Part shown: positions 17,011 through 25,647 of the stretch, piece after piece
How the letters are laid out: every line of letters begins with the position of its first letter
How positions within the stretch are numbered: the stretch's first letter is position 1
Source of the DNA: Cryptosporangium arvum DSM 44712
GTDB taxonomy: Bacteria; Actinomycetota; Actinomycetes; Mycobacteriales; Cryptosporangiaceae
Length of the DNA stretch: 64,000 nt
NCBI RefSeq assembly: GCF_000585375.1
Contig: NZ_KK073874.1
Span: forward strand, 5,538,067-5,602,066
Direction: 5' to 3'
The notes under the pieces: model-generated
The model's input: the letters and a program-made list of their open reading frames with translations, nothing else
Told to the model about the DNA's origin: nothing
Database searches by the model: none
Made by a program: the position numbers and the translations under genes

Positions 17011-17744
17011 GTGGTCGACGGGAGCCTCGCCGAGCACGCACCGGGCCGAGCCGTCTGGGGTACCGGCGTCGGCGTTCCCGGCCCGGTCGAGTTCGACACC
17101 GGTCTGCCGGTCGCCCCGCCGATCATGCCGGGCTGGGACGGGTACCCGATCCGCGACCGGCTCTCGCGCCGCTGCGCCGCAGCGACCTGGATCGACAACG
17201 ACGTGAACCTCCTCGCGCTGGGCGAGGTGCGCACCAACCCCGCGGCCGCGGCCGACATGCTGTTCGTAAGATCGGCACCGGCATCGGCGCCGGTCTGATC
17301 TCCGGCGGACGGCTGCACCGCGGCCGGAACGGCTGCGCGGCGACATCGGGCACGTGGTCGCGGCCGAGACCGAGGGCGTGATCTGCCGCTGCGGCGACGC
17401 CGGGTGCCTGGAGGTCGTCGCCGGGGGCGCCGCGCTGGCCCGGGAGGGGGCGCTGGCTGGCCGAGACCGGCGGCCGCCCGCTGATGGCCGAGACGCTCGC
17501 GACCACCGGGGCGCTGCGGGCCTCGGACGTCACGACCGCCGCGCATCGCGGCGACCCCGGGGCGCGGGCGTTGCCGGCCCGGGCCGGGCGGCTGGTGGGC
17601 GCGACGCTGGCGACGCTCGTCAGCTTCTACGACCCCGGGCTGGTGGTGGTCGGTGGGGCCGTGGCGCACGCGGGCGACTACGTGCCGGCCGCGATCCGCG
17701 AGTCGGTGTGCCGGCGGTCGCCAGCGGCCGACCCCGCCGCCTGA
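17011..17744 (+). pseudogene. ROK-family kinase/repressor remnant with three frameshifts
   Basis: Pieces of one ROK protein lie in successive frames. GVGVPGPVEFDTGLPVAPPI through TWIDNDVNLLALGEVR is followed by a shift near 17266 (FVKIGTGIGAGLISGGRLH), another near 17338 (VVAAETEGVICRCGDAGCLE, the CxCGxxGCxE zinc signature) and a third near 17455 (MAETLATTGALRASDVTTAA to the stop). The N-terminal DNA-binding and ATP-loop parts are missing. Three single-base shifts within 200 nt plus truncation argue for true decay rather than sequencing error. Confidence 0.75.
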
Positions 17745-17769
17745 GCGGCGGCCCTGCCTCCGCGGCCGG

Positions 17770-18330
17770 TTACTCGCGGACCCAGGGGCTGACCGCGACC
17801 GCACCGGTGTTGCCGGCGTCCACCGTCAGCGCGAGGAGCTGCGGTGTCCGGCCGGGCCCGGTGGCGACCCGCAGGTACTCGCCGTGCACCGCGGTCTCGG
17901 CGACCGTGGTGACGTTGCGCCAGAGCAGCACCGCTCCGGCCTCCTCGCCCCGGGCGAGCGTGATGCTCGCGGGTGGACCGTCGTAGCGCTCGATCCGATG
18001 CACGTGCTCGGTGCCGTGCCGCACCTCGACGTCCACCCGGCGTCCACCGGCGTCGAGCACCTCGAGCGCGGGATACCCGTGGAGGGTGTACGCGTCGCGT
18101 CCACAGTTACGCACCGTGATCCCCACGGCTCGCAGCCCCATCGCGCCGTCAACCTCACCGACGGTGATCAGGACACCTTTCACGCACGGCGCCTGCCCGG
18201 ACGGGGTGGCGCTCACGGCCACGCTCGGCGGCGCGACCACCGCGGGCCGGAGCACGTCCGTGCCCGCACCGCACCCGGCCAGCGTCATCACCACGAACGC
18301 ACCCGCCAGAGCTTTCCGCACCGGCCCCAT
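17770..18330 (-). CDS. DUF4232-like lipoprotein
   Basis: A 186-aa exported protein. MGPVRKALAGAFVVMTLAGC is a lipoprotein signal with lipobox LAGC (Cys20). The mature part is a beta-sandwich-like domain with a Cys in CVKGVLITVGEVDGAMGLRA and one in ITVRNCGRDAYTLHGYPALE, the DUF4232 pattern. Function is unknown; members are common secreted actinobacterial lipoproteins. ATG at 18330 is chosen because it gives the signal peptide. It is divergent from the methyltransferase gene, with a 49-nt gap. Confidence 0.82.
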   Translation of the reverse strand: MGPVRKALAGAFVVMTLAGCGAGTDVLRPAVVAPPSVAVSATPSGQAPCVKGVLITVGEVDGAMGLRAVGITVRNCGRDAYTLHGYPALEVLDAGGRRVDVEVRHGTEHVHRIERYDGPPASITLARGEEAGAVLLWRNVTTVAETAVHGEYLRVATGPGRTPQLLALTVDAGNTGAVAVSPWVRE

Positions 18331-18379
18331 GATGCCCGAGCATGGTGCGACCGGGACCTCATCGATCCACAATGGTCGT

Positions 18380-19150
18380 ATGAGCGACGCCGTCGAGCTG
18401 CGCACCGAACGCCCCCACCCGGCCCGGATCTACAACTATCTGCTCGGCGGCGACGACAATTATCCCGCCGACCGCGCCGCCGCCGAGGCCGGCCTGGCGG
18501 TGAACCCCGGCGCGCGGGTCGCCGCCCGGTCGAACCGCGAGTTCCTGCGGCGGGTGGTGACCTTCCTGGCCGGCGCGGGCGTCGATCAGTTCCTCGACGT
18601 CGGCAGCGGGATCCCGGCCGCCGACAGCACGCACCTGGTCGCCCCGGACGCCACGGTCGTCTACCTCGACTACGACCCGCTCGTCGTGGCCCGCGGCCGG
18701 GACGAACCGGGACGCGTCCGGTACGCCCACGCCGACCTGCGCGAACCCGACCGGGTGCTGGCCCGGGCGGCCGAGACGCTCGACCTGTCCCGCCCCGTGG
18801 GCCTCCTGCTCGTGGCCGTGACCCACCACCTGCTCGACGCCGAGGACCCGCACGCGCGCGTCGCCCGGCTGGTGCACGCGCTGGCCCCCGGGTCGTATCT
18901 GGCGCTCTCCCAGCTCACCTCCGACCTGGCCCCGGACGGGTGGAGCGCCCTGGAACAGGACTTCACGAAACGCGGCGTGGTGTTACGTCCGCGGCCGGCC
19001 CGGGAGATCGCCCGCTTCTTCGACGGCCTCGAGCCGGTCGAGCCGGGCCTCACCCTGGTCCACCGCTGGCGCCCCGACGCCCACGACCTCCAGTCCGACC
19101 AGCCGGACGACCTGGTCTCCGTCATGGGCGCCGTCGCCCGCAAGCCCTAG
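18380..19150 (+). CDS. DUF574 (Methyltransf_19) SAM-dependent methyltransferase
   Basis: A 256-aa protein of the actinobacterium-specific family. The signature opening is PHPARIYNYLLGGDDNYPAD, followed by RSNREFLRRVVTFLAGAGVD, the SAM motif QFLDVGSGIPA and VVYLDYDPLVVARG. The substrate of this family is not established; genomes carry many copies, often near regulators. It is complete, with ATG at 18380 and no strong ribosome site. It converges with the permease gene downstream. Confidence 0.93.
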   Translation: MSDAVELRTERPHPARIYNYLLGGDDNYPADRAAAEAGLAVNPGARVAARSNREFLRRVVTFLAGAGVDQFLDVGSGIPAADSTHLVAPDATVVYLDYDPLVVARGRDEPGRVRYAHADLREPDRVLARAAETLDLSRPVGLLLVAVTHHLLDAEDPHARVARLVHALAPGSYLALSQLTSDLAPDGWSALEQDFTKRGVVLRPRPAREIARFFDGLEPVEPGLTLVHRWRPDAHDLQSDQPDDLVSVMGAVARKP

Positions 19151-19184
19151 CGCCTGCGCGCGGCCGTCCTGCTCGATGCACACC

Positions 19185-20570
19185 TCATTCGGGGGCCGCC
19201 GGGGTCGGGTCGGTGGCCCGGTGGCGGCGGGCCACCAGCGCGTGCGCGGCTACGACGAACGCCAGCGAACCCAGGCTCAGCAGCAGCTGCGAGCGCGTGT
19301 CCGACCTCACCCCCATCGACACCAGCACGACGAGGATCGCGAGGACGACGAGGCCGGTCAGGACCGGGTAGCCCCACATCTTCACCGGGAGTTCGTCGTC
19401 CGGGGTGCGGCGGCGCAGGATCAGCTGCGAGAGGCAGATGAACAGGTAGACGAAGAGGATCACCGCGCCGGAGGAGTTCAGCAGGAAGAGGAACACGGTG
19501 TCGGGTGAGATGAAGGCCGCGATCACGCACAGGAAGCCGATGACCGTCGACACGAGGATCGCCGCGACCGGGACGCCGCGGCCGGAGAGGCGGGTCAGGC
19601 GCTGCGGGGCCTCGTGGCGCGCGGCCAGCACGAACACCATCCGGGAGGCGGTGTAGAGACCGGAGTTCAGGCACGAGAGCACCGCGGTGAGCACGACCGC
19701 GTTCATCAGGTCGGCCGCGCCCGGGATGCCCATCACGTCGAACGCGCTCACGTAGGGCGACTCGCCCAGGCGGGTCGAGTTCCAGGGCAGGATCGCCGCG
19801 AGCAGGAACACCGAGCCGACGTAGAAGATCGAGATCCGCACGACGACCGAGTTCGTCGCCTTGGAGATCGCCCGGGCCGGGTCGTCGGACTCGGCGGCGG
19901 CCACGGTCGCGATCTCGGCGCCCACCATCGAGAAGATGACGACGACGATCGACGAGAAGATCACGCCGGTACCGTTCGGCAGGAACCCGCCGTGCTCGGT
20001 CAGGTTCGAGAAGTCCAGGTCGCGCCCCGGCCAGAGGCCCAGGACGAAACACGCGCCCAGCGCGAGCATCGCGCAGATCGCGAACACCTTGATCCCGGCG
20101 AACCAGTACTCGAACTCGCCATAGGAGCGCACCGAGAACAGGTTCGTCACGGTCATCAGCACCATCAACGCGAGCGCGAGCGTCCAGAGCGGAGCGTCGA
20201 TCCAGCGCCGCAGGATCTCGGCGCCGGCGACGGCCTCGAAGCCGACGACGATCACCCAGAAATACCAGTACAGCCAGCCGACGGAGAAGCCCGCCCAGTT
20301 GCCGAGCGCGGTCCGGGCGTAGTCGGCGAACGAGCCGGTGGACGGGTGCGCGACCGCCATCTCGCCGAGCATCCGCATGACCAGCACGATGAGCACACCG
20401 GTGACGGCGTAGGTGAGGAACGCGGCCGGACCGACGTCGTTGATCACCGCGCCGGAGCCGACGAACAGCCCCGCGCCGATGACGCCGCCGATCGCGATCA
20501 TCCGGAGATGGCGCGGCCTCAGTCCTTTGTGTAGTTCGGGCGCTGACGGTGCTTCGCTGACCTGGGCCAT
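19185..20570 (-). CDS. GABA/aromatic-type APC amino acid permease
   Basis: A 461-aa, 12-helix transporter of the AAT branch. It has LHKGLRPRHLRMIAIGGVIG and GAGLFVGSGAVI (first helix), the amphipathic loop GSFADYARTALGNWAGFSVG and EFEYWFAGIKVFAICAMLAL, all typical of GabP/AnsP/PheP-like permeases. ATG 20570 has GGGAGGAG 7 nt upstream. A proton-coupled amino acid uptake role is known for the family; the substrate is undecided. It stands alone, upstream of the AraC gene on the same strand. Confidence 0.93.
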   Translation of the reverse strand: MAQVSEAPSAPELHKGLRPRHLRMIAIGGVIGAGLFVGSGAVINDVGPAAFLTYAVTGVLIVLVMRMLGEMAVAHPSTGSFADYARTALGNWAGFSVGWLYWYFWVIVVGFEAVAGAEILRRWIDAPLWTLALALMVLMTVTNLFSVRSYGEFEYWFAGIKVFAICAMLALGACFVLGLWPGRDLDFSNLTEHGGFLPNGTGVIFSSIVVVIFSMVGAEIATVAAAESDDPARAISKATNSVVVRISIFYVGSVFLLAAILPWNSTRLGESPYVSAFDVMGIPGAADLMNAVVLTAVLSCLNSGLYTASRMVFVLAARHEAPQRLTRLSGRGVPVAAILVSTVIGFLCVIAAFISPDTVFLFLLNSSGAVILFVYLFICLSQLILRRRTPDDELPVKMWGYPVLTGLVVLAILVVLVSMGVRSDTRSQLLLSLGSLAFVVAAHALVARRHRATDPTPAAPE

Positions 20571-20632
20571 GGCACGCTCCTCCCGGACGGATACGGTGTG
20601 CGTACCAACCACTGCGCTCGGTGAAACCCCGC

Positions 20633-21586
20633 TCACACCGCGGCGCGGAACTCCGCCGGGCTCACGCCCCGGACCCGCTTGAACGCCGAGCTGAGCGCGA
20701 ACGGGCTCGAGTACCCGACCTTGCGGGCGACCGCGCCCAGGGTGGCGTCCGGCTCACGCAGGAGATCCGCGGCCAGCGCCAGACGCCAGCCGGTCAGGAA
20801 CGCCATCGGCGGTTCGCCGACGAGATCGGTGAACCGGCGCGCGAGCGCAGCCCGCGAGACGCCGGTCTCGCGGGCCAGCAGCGCGACCGTCCACGCCCGG
20901 GCCGGGTCCGTCTGGAGCATCCGGATCGCCGGGCCCACCACCGGGTCGCCGTGCGCGCGGTACCAGCCGGGCGCGGCCGCGTCCTGGCGCGCGAACCACC
21001 AGCGCAGCGCCCCGATCAGCAGCAGGTCCAGCAGCCGGTCGAGCACCGCGGCCTGGCCCGGGGCATCACGCACGACCTCCTCGGCCAGGAACCCGATCAG
21101 GGGGTTCTCCCAGGACGAGCCCCGGATCACCAGCACCGGCGGCAGCGTGGCCAGCAGGCGGGAACTCACCTCGCTGTGCACCTCGTAGGTGCCGGTCAGC
21201 AGTTCGGTGCCACCGATCGCGTCGTTGCCCCAGGTGCGGACGCCGAGCGCGCCGGGCGGCGACATCAGGTCGGTCATCAGGCCGAGCGGGGCACCGGCCG
21301 GGGTCTGGCACACCTGCCCGGGCAGGATGTGCACCTGCGGCGCGGTGCCCGGGTCGTCGGCGACGGTGTACGGATCCGGGCCGCGGAAGATCGCCAGGTC
21401 GCCGGCGGCGAGCCGGGTCACCCCACCGGCGTCCGGCAGCACGCACAGGGTTCCCTGCACGACCGCGCAGAGCGTCAGCGGTGACTCGTCGCGGATCCGG
21501 ATCGACCAGGGTGGAGTCAGCAGCGAACGGACCAGGAACGCGCCCCGGGCGCGGGGTCCGTCGAGGAGGCCGGCGAGAGTGTCCAC
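20633..21586 (-). CDS. AraC-family regulator with cupin_6 domain
   Basis: A 317-aa protein. The N-terminal cupin (about 1-175) begins LAGLLDGPRARGAFLVRSLL and includes the conserved TPPWSIRI. The C-terminal double helix-turn-helix (about 215-317) has WTVALLARETGVSRAALARR and GYSSPFALSSAFKRVRGVSP. It starts GTG at 21586. It is divergent from the NmrA-type oxidoreductase 80 nt away, a very common pairing in which the AraC protein controls the neighbour. The ligand is unknown. Confidence 0.93.
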   Translation of the reverse strand: MDTLAGLLDGPRARGAFLVRSLLTPPWSIRIRDESPLTLCAVVQGTLCVLPDAGGVTRLAAGDLAIFRGPDPYTVADDPGTAPQVHILPGQVCQTPAGAPLGLMTDLMSPPGALGVRTWGNDAIGGTELLTGTYEVHSEVSSRLLATLPPVLVIRGSSWENPLIGFLAEEVVRDAPGQAAVLDRLLDLLLIGALRWWFARQDAAAPGWYRAHGDPVVGPAIRMLQTDPARAWTVALLARETGVSRAALARRFTDLVGEPPMAFLTGWRLALAADLLREPDATLGAVARKVGYSSPFALSSAFKRVRGVSPAEFRAAV

Positions 21587-21666
21587 GCGCTCACGGTAGA
21601 CGATCGCGTATGCGGCTGCGGCTCGCGGCGATGGAACCGTCTCGCCGAAACCGGTCTCCTGGAGAC

Positions 21667-22479
21667 ATGACGATCCTCATCACCGCAGGACACGGAAAGA
21701 CCGGCCGGCGCGTCGCCGCGCGCCTCGACGCGCTCGGCATCCCCACCCGGGTGGGCTCACGCACCGGCACCCCGCCCTTCGACTGGTACGCGCCGGAGAC
21801 CTGGCCGGCCGCGCTCGCCGGGGTGGACGCCGCCTACCTCGCGTTCGTCCCCGACCTCGCGGTGCCGGACGCCCCGAAGACGATCGAGGCGTTCACCGCG
21901 GAGGCCGCGCGGCAGGGCGTCCGCCGCCTGGTGTTGCTCTCCGGACGCGGCGAGGCCGAGGCCGAGCGGTGCGAGCACCTCGTGCGTGCCGCCACCCCGG
22001 AGTCGACGGTCGTGCGCTGCAGCTGGTTCGCGCAGAACTTCAGCGAGGACTACCTGGTCCCGCCGGAGGACGGGGTTCTCCGGCTGCCGGTCGGGGACGT
22101 GCGCGAGCCGTTCGTCGACGCCGACGACATCGCCGACGTCGCGGTCGCCGCGCTCACCGACGGACGGCACGCCGGTCAGGTCTACGAGCTCACCGGTCCG
22201 CGTGCGCTGACGTTCGCCGAGGCCGCGGCGGAGATCGGCCGGGCGTCCGGGCGGGACGTCCGGTTCGAGCCGGTGCCGCTGGACGCCTATACCGGTGCGC
22301 TCCGCGACGCGCAGACGCCGGAGGAGGTGATCGCGCTGGTCTCCTACCTGTTCACCGAGGTGCTCGACGGACGCAACGAGGGCGTCCGCGACGGTGTGCG
22401 CCGCGCGCTGGGCCGCGAGCCGCGGGACTTCGCCGACTACGCGCGCGACGCCGCGCGCACCGGCGTCTGGGCCGGCTAG
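21667..22479 (+). CDS. NmrA-type NAD(P)-binding oxidoreductase
   Basis: A 270-aa atypical SDR. The dinucleotide loop is ILITAGHGKTGRRVAARLDA, followed by VDAAYLAFVPD, RRLVLLSGRGEAEAE and CSWFAQNFSEDYL. The catalytic YxxxK of classical SDRs is absent, as in NmrA/quinone-reductase-like members. It is divergent from the AraC regulator, its probable controller. It ends before a strong terminator hairpin. The substrate is unknown. Confidence 0.9.
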   Translation: MTILITAGHGKTGRRVAARLDALGIPTRVGSRTGTPPFDWYAPETWPAALAGVDAAYLAFVPDLAVPDAPKTIEAFTAEAARQGVRRLVLLSGRGEAEAERCEHLVRAATPESTVVRCSWFAQNFSEDYLVPPEDGVLRLPVGDVREPFVDADDIADVAVAALTDGRHAGQVYELTGPRALTFAEAAAEIGRASGRDVRFEPVPLDAYTGALRDAQTPEEVIALVSYLFTEVLDGRNEGVRDGVRRALGREPRDFADYARDAARTGVWAG

Positions 22480-22493
22480 CCGGGTCGTCGAAC

Positions 22494-22526
22494 GCGGTGA
22501 TCCGGGCGGGTCGCCCGGATCACCGC
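22494..22526. terminator. Strong bidirectional terminator
   Basis: GCGGTGATCCGGGC, 5-nt loop GGGTC, GCCCGGATCACCGC: a perfect 14-bp stem between the converging NmrA and GMC genes. Confidence 0.85.
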
Positions 22527-22533
22527 GCACCGG

Positions 22534-24138
22534 TCAGAAGAACGTCGACGCCCGTTCGGCGAGCATGACCGCGGTGGCGTTCGTGCCGCGGCGGGGCACC
22601 GCGGGCAGCACCGACGTGTCGACGACACGCAGGCCCTGGACGCCCCGGACGGCCAGCGAACCGTCGACGACCGCGCCGGGATCGGAGTCCGGGCCCATCC
22701 GCGCGCTCCCGGACAGGTGGAAGTTCGAGTTCAGGTGCGCGCGCAGCCACCGGTCGAGCGCACCGTCGTCGGTGAGCGTCGCGGCGTCGGGCCCGGTGAT
22801 CGACGCGACGTGCGCGGCGAGCGGCCCGCTGCGCAGCAGCTCGACGGCGGTGCGGACCCCGGTGCGCAGCCGCGCCCGGTCGCCCGCCGACCGCAGGTAG
22901 TCGAAGTGCAGTACCGGCTCCCCCGCGACCAGCTCGAGGTGGCCCCGCGACTCCGGACGCTGCAGCGCGACCATCAGGTTGAGGTCGCCCTGCCGGATCA
23001 CCTGCGTCGCCAGGCGCCGCAACGACACCCCGCGCAGCGCCGCGAGGGTCCGCCGCGGCCGGCGCAGCACGTCCGACGCGCCCCGCACCAGCGACGTCCG
23101 GCCGCTGCCGGTGTCGGTCATCATCGCGCCGAGCGGGATCGCGAACAGCAGCAGTTCCAGGTCACCCGCCGGGTCGGCGCCCGAATCGAGGTTCAGGCCG
23201 ACCTGCGCGGTCAGCGTCGACGGGTCGAACGGCAGGTCACCCCGCGCGTTGAAGCCCACGTACACGTCGGGGTGGTCGGAGAAGTCGTGGCCGACACCCG
23301 GCGCGTCGACGACGACGTCGATGCCCGCCGCACGTAACCGGTCCGCCGCCCCGATCCCGGACGTCATCAGCAGGTGCGGCGACTTCACCGACCCCGCCGA
23401 CAGCACGACGTCGCCGGCGCGGAGCAGTTCGCCGCCGACGTGCACGCCGACCGCGCGGCCGCCGTCGATCGCCACCCGGGTCACGTCCGCGTTCCCCCGC
23501 ACGGTCAGGTTCGGCCGGTCGAGGTGCGGGAGCAGGTGTGAGATCGCGGTGTTCACCCGCACCCCGTCGACGAAGTTGCCCGGCACCAGGCCGACGCCGG
23601 GCGTCTCGTCGCCGTTCTTGTTCTTCTCCTCGGGGAAGCCGGCCGCCAGGCAGGCGTCGAGGAACGCGGCGGAGAGCGGGCTGAGCGCCTCGCCCCTGAC
23701 CCGCTGCACCGGCAGCGGACCGCGGGTGTCGCCGGGGTAGTCGAGGTCGTCCTCGGCGCGGCGGTAGAACGGCAGGCACGCCTCGTACGACCAGTCGGGG
23801 TTGCCGAGCGCGACCCAGTCGTTGAAGTCGGCCCGGGTCGCCCGGACGTAGTTCGCGCCGTTCAGAGCCCCCGAACCGCCGAGCACGCGGCCGCGCGGGA
23901 TCGTCCACGGCAGGTCCGGGGTGAGGAACGCGGGCCAGGACGAATTGTACGGATTGCCGGGGAGGACGGCCGAGAGCGACGAGACGCGGAGGAGCTCGTC
24001 GGGGAACTCACCGGGCGTGGCGAAGACCGGACCGGCCTCGAGCAGCAGCACGCGGCGGTCCGGGTTCTCCGACAGACGTCCCGCGAGCACGCACCCGGCG
24101 GTGCCGGCGCCCACGACGATGACGTCGTACTCCCTCAC
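22534..24138 (-). CDS. GMC-family FAD oxidoreductase
   Basis: A 534-aa flavoprotein. The N-terminal FAD motif is DVIVVGAGTAGCVLAGRLSE, with the Glu in VLLLEAG. The GMC signatures are RGRVLGGSGALNGANYVRAT and SAGSVKSPHLLMTSGIGAAD. The C-terminal active-site block LNSNFHLSGSARMGPDS has the catalytic His, and PAVPRRGTNATAVMLAERAS closes the FAD domain. It oxidises alcohols of unknown identity. Mycofactocin-linked relatives exist, but no mycofactocin genes are here. GTG 24138 follows GGCGGG. It is 18 nt downstream of the small acidic gene, so may belong to the amidohydrolase operon. Confidence 0.93.
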   Translation of the reverse strand: MREYDVIVVGAGTAGCVLAGRLSENPDRRVLLLEAGPVFATPGEFPDELLRVSSLSAVLPGNPYNSSWPAFLTPDLPWTIPRGRVLGGSGALNGANYVRATRADFNDWVALGNPDWSYEACLPFYRRAEDDLDYPGDTRGPLPVQRVRGEALSPLSAAFLDACLAAGFPEEKNKNGDETPGVGLVPGNFVDGVRVNTAISHLLPHLDRPNLTVRGNADVTRVAIDGGRAVGVHVGGELLRAGDVVLSAGSVKSPHLLMTSGIGAADRLRAAGIDVVVDAPGVGHDFSDHPDVYVGFNARGDLPFDPSTLTAQVGLNLDSGADPAGDLELLLFAIPLGAMMTDTGSGRTSLVRGASDVLRRPRRTLAALRGVSLRRLATQVIRQGDLNLMVALQRPESRGHLELVAGEPVLHFDYLRSAGDRARLRTGVRTAVELLRSGPLAAHVASITGPDAATLTDDGALDRWLRAHLNSNFHLSGSARMGPDSDPGAVVDGSLAVRGVQGLRVVDTSVLPAVPRRGTNATAVMLAERASTFF

Positions 24139-24156
24139 CCCGCCATTGTTGCTCGC

Positions 24157-24444
24157 TCAGGAACGGGCCGTGCCCGTCCAGTCGTCGACCAGGTAGGCCC
24201 AGCGGTCGGAGATCGCCTGTTCGAGGTCGGACATGTCGGTCATCGAGGCGTGGGCGGCGGCTCCGGTGATCGTCGGCAGCAGCGCGTGCAGTTCGTCGCC
24301 GCTCAGGCCGATCGCGCGGAGCGTCGGCGCGTCCCGCTCGACGTCGATCTCGTCGGGCAGGTCGGAGCGGGCGAGGAGCACCGCCAGGTCCTCCTCGCCC
24401 TCCTCCAGCAGCAGGCCGGCCAGGCTGGCCTTCGAGACACGCAT
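24157..24444 (-). CDS. Small acidic protein of unknown function
   Basis: A 95-aa protein starting MRVSKASLAGLLLEEGEEDL, Leu/Asp/Glu-rich and probably all-helical, with no membrane segment and no cysteine. No family is recognised. Its ATG lies 2 nt after the amidohydrolase stop, so it is very likely co-translated with the amidohydrolase and may be an accessory subunit or stabiliser of it. The GMC oxidoreductase follows 18 nt later. Confidence 0.75.
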   Translation of the reverse strand: MRVSKASLAGLLLEEGEEDLAVLLARSDLPDEIDVERDAPTLRAIGLSGDELHALLPTITGAAAHASMTDMSDLEQAISDRWAYLVDDWTGTARS

Positions 24445-24446
24445 CG

Positions 24447-25634
24447 TCAGACCGGCCGGCGCGTGGCCAGGAAACGCCCGTTGTCGCGCATCACAGCCTG
24501 GCACGCCTCGTCGCTGTAGTCGTAGTTCTTCAGGTCCTTGAGGTAGGAAGCCGGCTCGGCGAGCCCCTCGACGTGCGGGTAGTCCGAGCCCATCAGGATG
24601 TGCTCGGCGCCGATCAGGCGCAGCAGGCTGGCCAGCTCGTCCTCGTAGAACGGCGAGACCCACACGTGCCGCTTCAGCGTCTCGCGCGGGTCCTCCGGGT
24701 AGAGGTGCGGTACCTGCCCGTAGGACTTCGTGAGCTTCTCGAACAGGTGGAACACCCAGTCCGAACCGACCTCGATCGACGCCACGCGCAGGTTCGGGAA
24801 GCGGGCGAACAGGCCGAGCGCCAGGTGCGAGGCGATCGTGTCCTGGAGCGGGTTGGCGCTCACCAGACCGCGGAACGCATTGGCCCGGAACGCCTCGGTG
24901 AAGTCGTTCTCGCCCCAGTCCTTGAGGTACCTCGTGTACGGCGACTCGCCGCCGTGGTAGAGCACGGTGATACCGGAGTCGTTCGCGAGCTGCCAGAACC
25001 CGTCGAACATCGGGTCGCCGGGAGCGCGTGACCCGAGCGCGGTCGTCACCGGCCCACCGACCATGACGACGAACCGCGCGTCGCGCTCGAGCGCCCACTG
25101 CAGCTCGGCCACGGCGTTCGCCGGGTCGGAGAGCGTGATGTACGGGGCGGCGAAGATCCGGCCCTGGTAGGCGAAGCCCCAGTCCTCGTCGAGCCAGCGG
25201 TTGAAAGCCCGGAACGCCGCGGTCATCGCCGGGAGGTCGTGGATCAACGCCTGCTCCATGCCGACGCCGAGCGTCGGCAGCATGATGCAGGCCTCCATGC
25301 CCTGGCGGTCCATGCACGCGAGGCGGGCGTCCCGGTCGCGGTACTCGGCGCGGATCGGCTCCAGCTCGCCGAACAGCTGCTTCGGGTCGGCGCTCTTCGG
25401 GTTGCGACCGCGGAAGTACTCGTCCATGACGCCGGGCGCGGCGACCGGGTCGAAGGTCGGGTTCGGGATGAACTTGTTGACCTTGCCGCCGACGAGCAAC
25501 CGCTGCCTGCCGTTGATCGTCGCCCACTGCATCGTGCGCTTCTTGTACTCGGGCTCGAGATGGCGCGTGAACGCGTCGAGCGCCTCGTAGTAGTGGTTGT
25601 CGCAGTCGAAGAACGTCCACGGGAGCTCGGTCAT
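24447..25634 (-). CDS. Amidohydrolase_2 family metal-dependent hydrolase
   Basis: A 395-aa TIM-barrel protein of the ACMSD/decarboxylase-like group. It opens TFFDCDNHYYEALDAFTRHL (metal-binding start), has ITVLYHGGESPY in the barrel and ends with ILMGSDYPHVEGLAEP (last metal Asp). Members decarboxylate or hydrate aromatic acids, or act in steroid and terpenoid catabolic gene sets. ATG 25634 is chosen (GAGAGG 8 nt upstream) over GTG 25643. It is 13 nt after a second amidohydrolase and directly before the small acidic gene. Confidence 0.88.
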   Translation of the reverse strand: MTELPWTFFDCDNHYYEALDAFTRHLEPEYKKRTMQWATINGRQRLLVGGKVNKFIPNPTFDPVAAPGVMDEYFRGRNPKSADPKQLFGELEPIRAEYRDRDARLACMDRQGMEACIMLPTLGVGMEQALIHDLPAMTAAFRAFNRWLDEDWGFAYQGRIFAAPYITLSDPANAVAELQWALERDARFVVMVGGPVTTALGSRAPGDPMFDGFWQLANDSGITVLYHGGESPYTRYLKDWGENDFTEAFRANAFRGLVSANPLQDTIASHLALGLFARFPNLRVASIEVGSDWVFHLFEKLTKSYGQVPHLYPEDPRETLKRHVWVSPFYEDELASLLRLIGAEHILMGSDYPHVEGLAEPASYLKDLKNYDYSDEACQAVMRDNGRFLATRRPV

Positions 25635-25647
25635 CGTCGTCACCTCT

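Noticed and set aside
22534-24138. Mycofactocin-system GMC gene (MftG)
   Set aside because: None of the mycofactocin genes is present nearby, so the general GMC call is safer.
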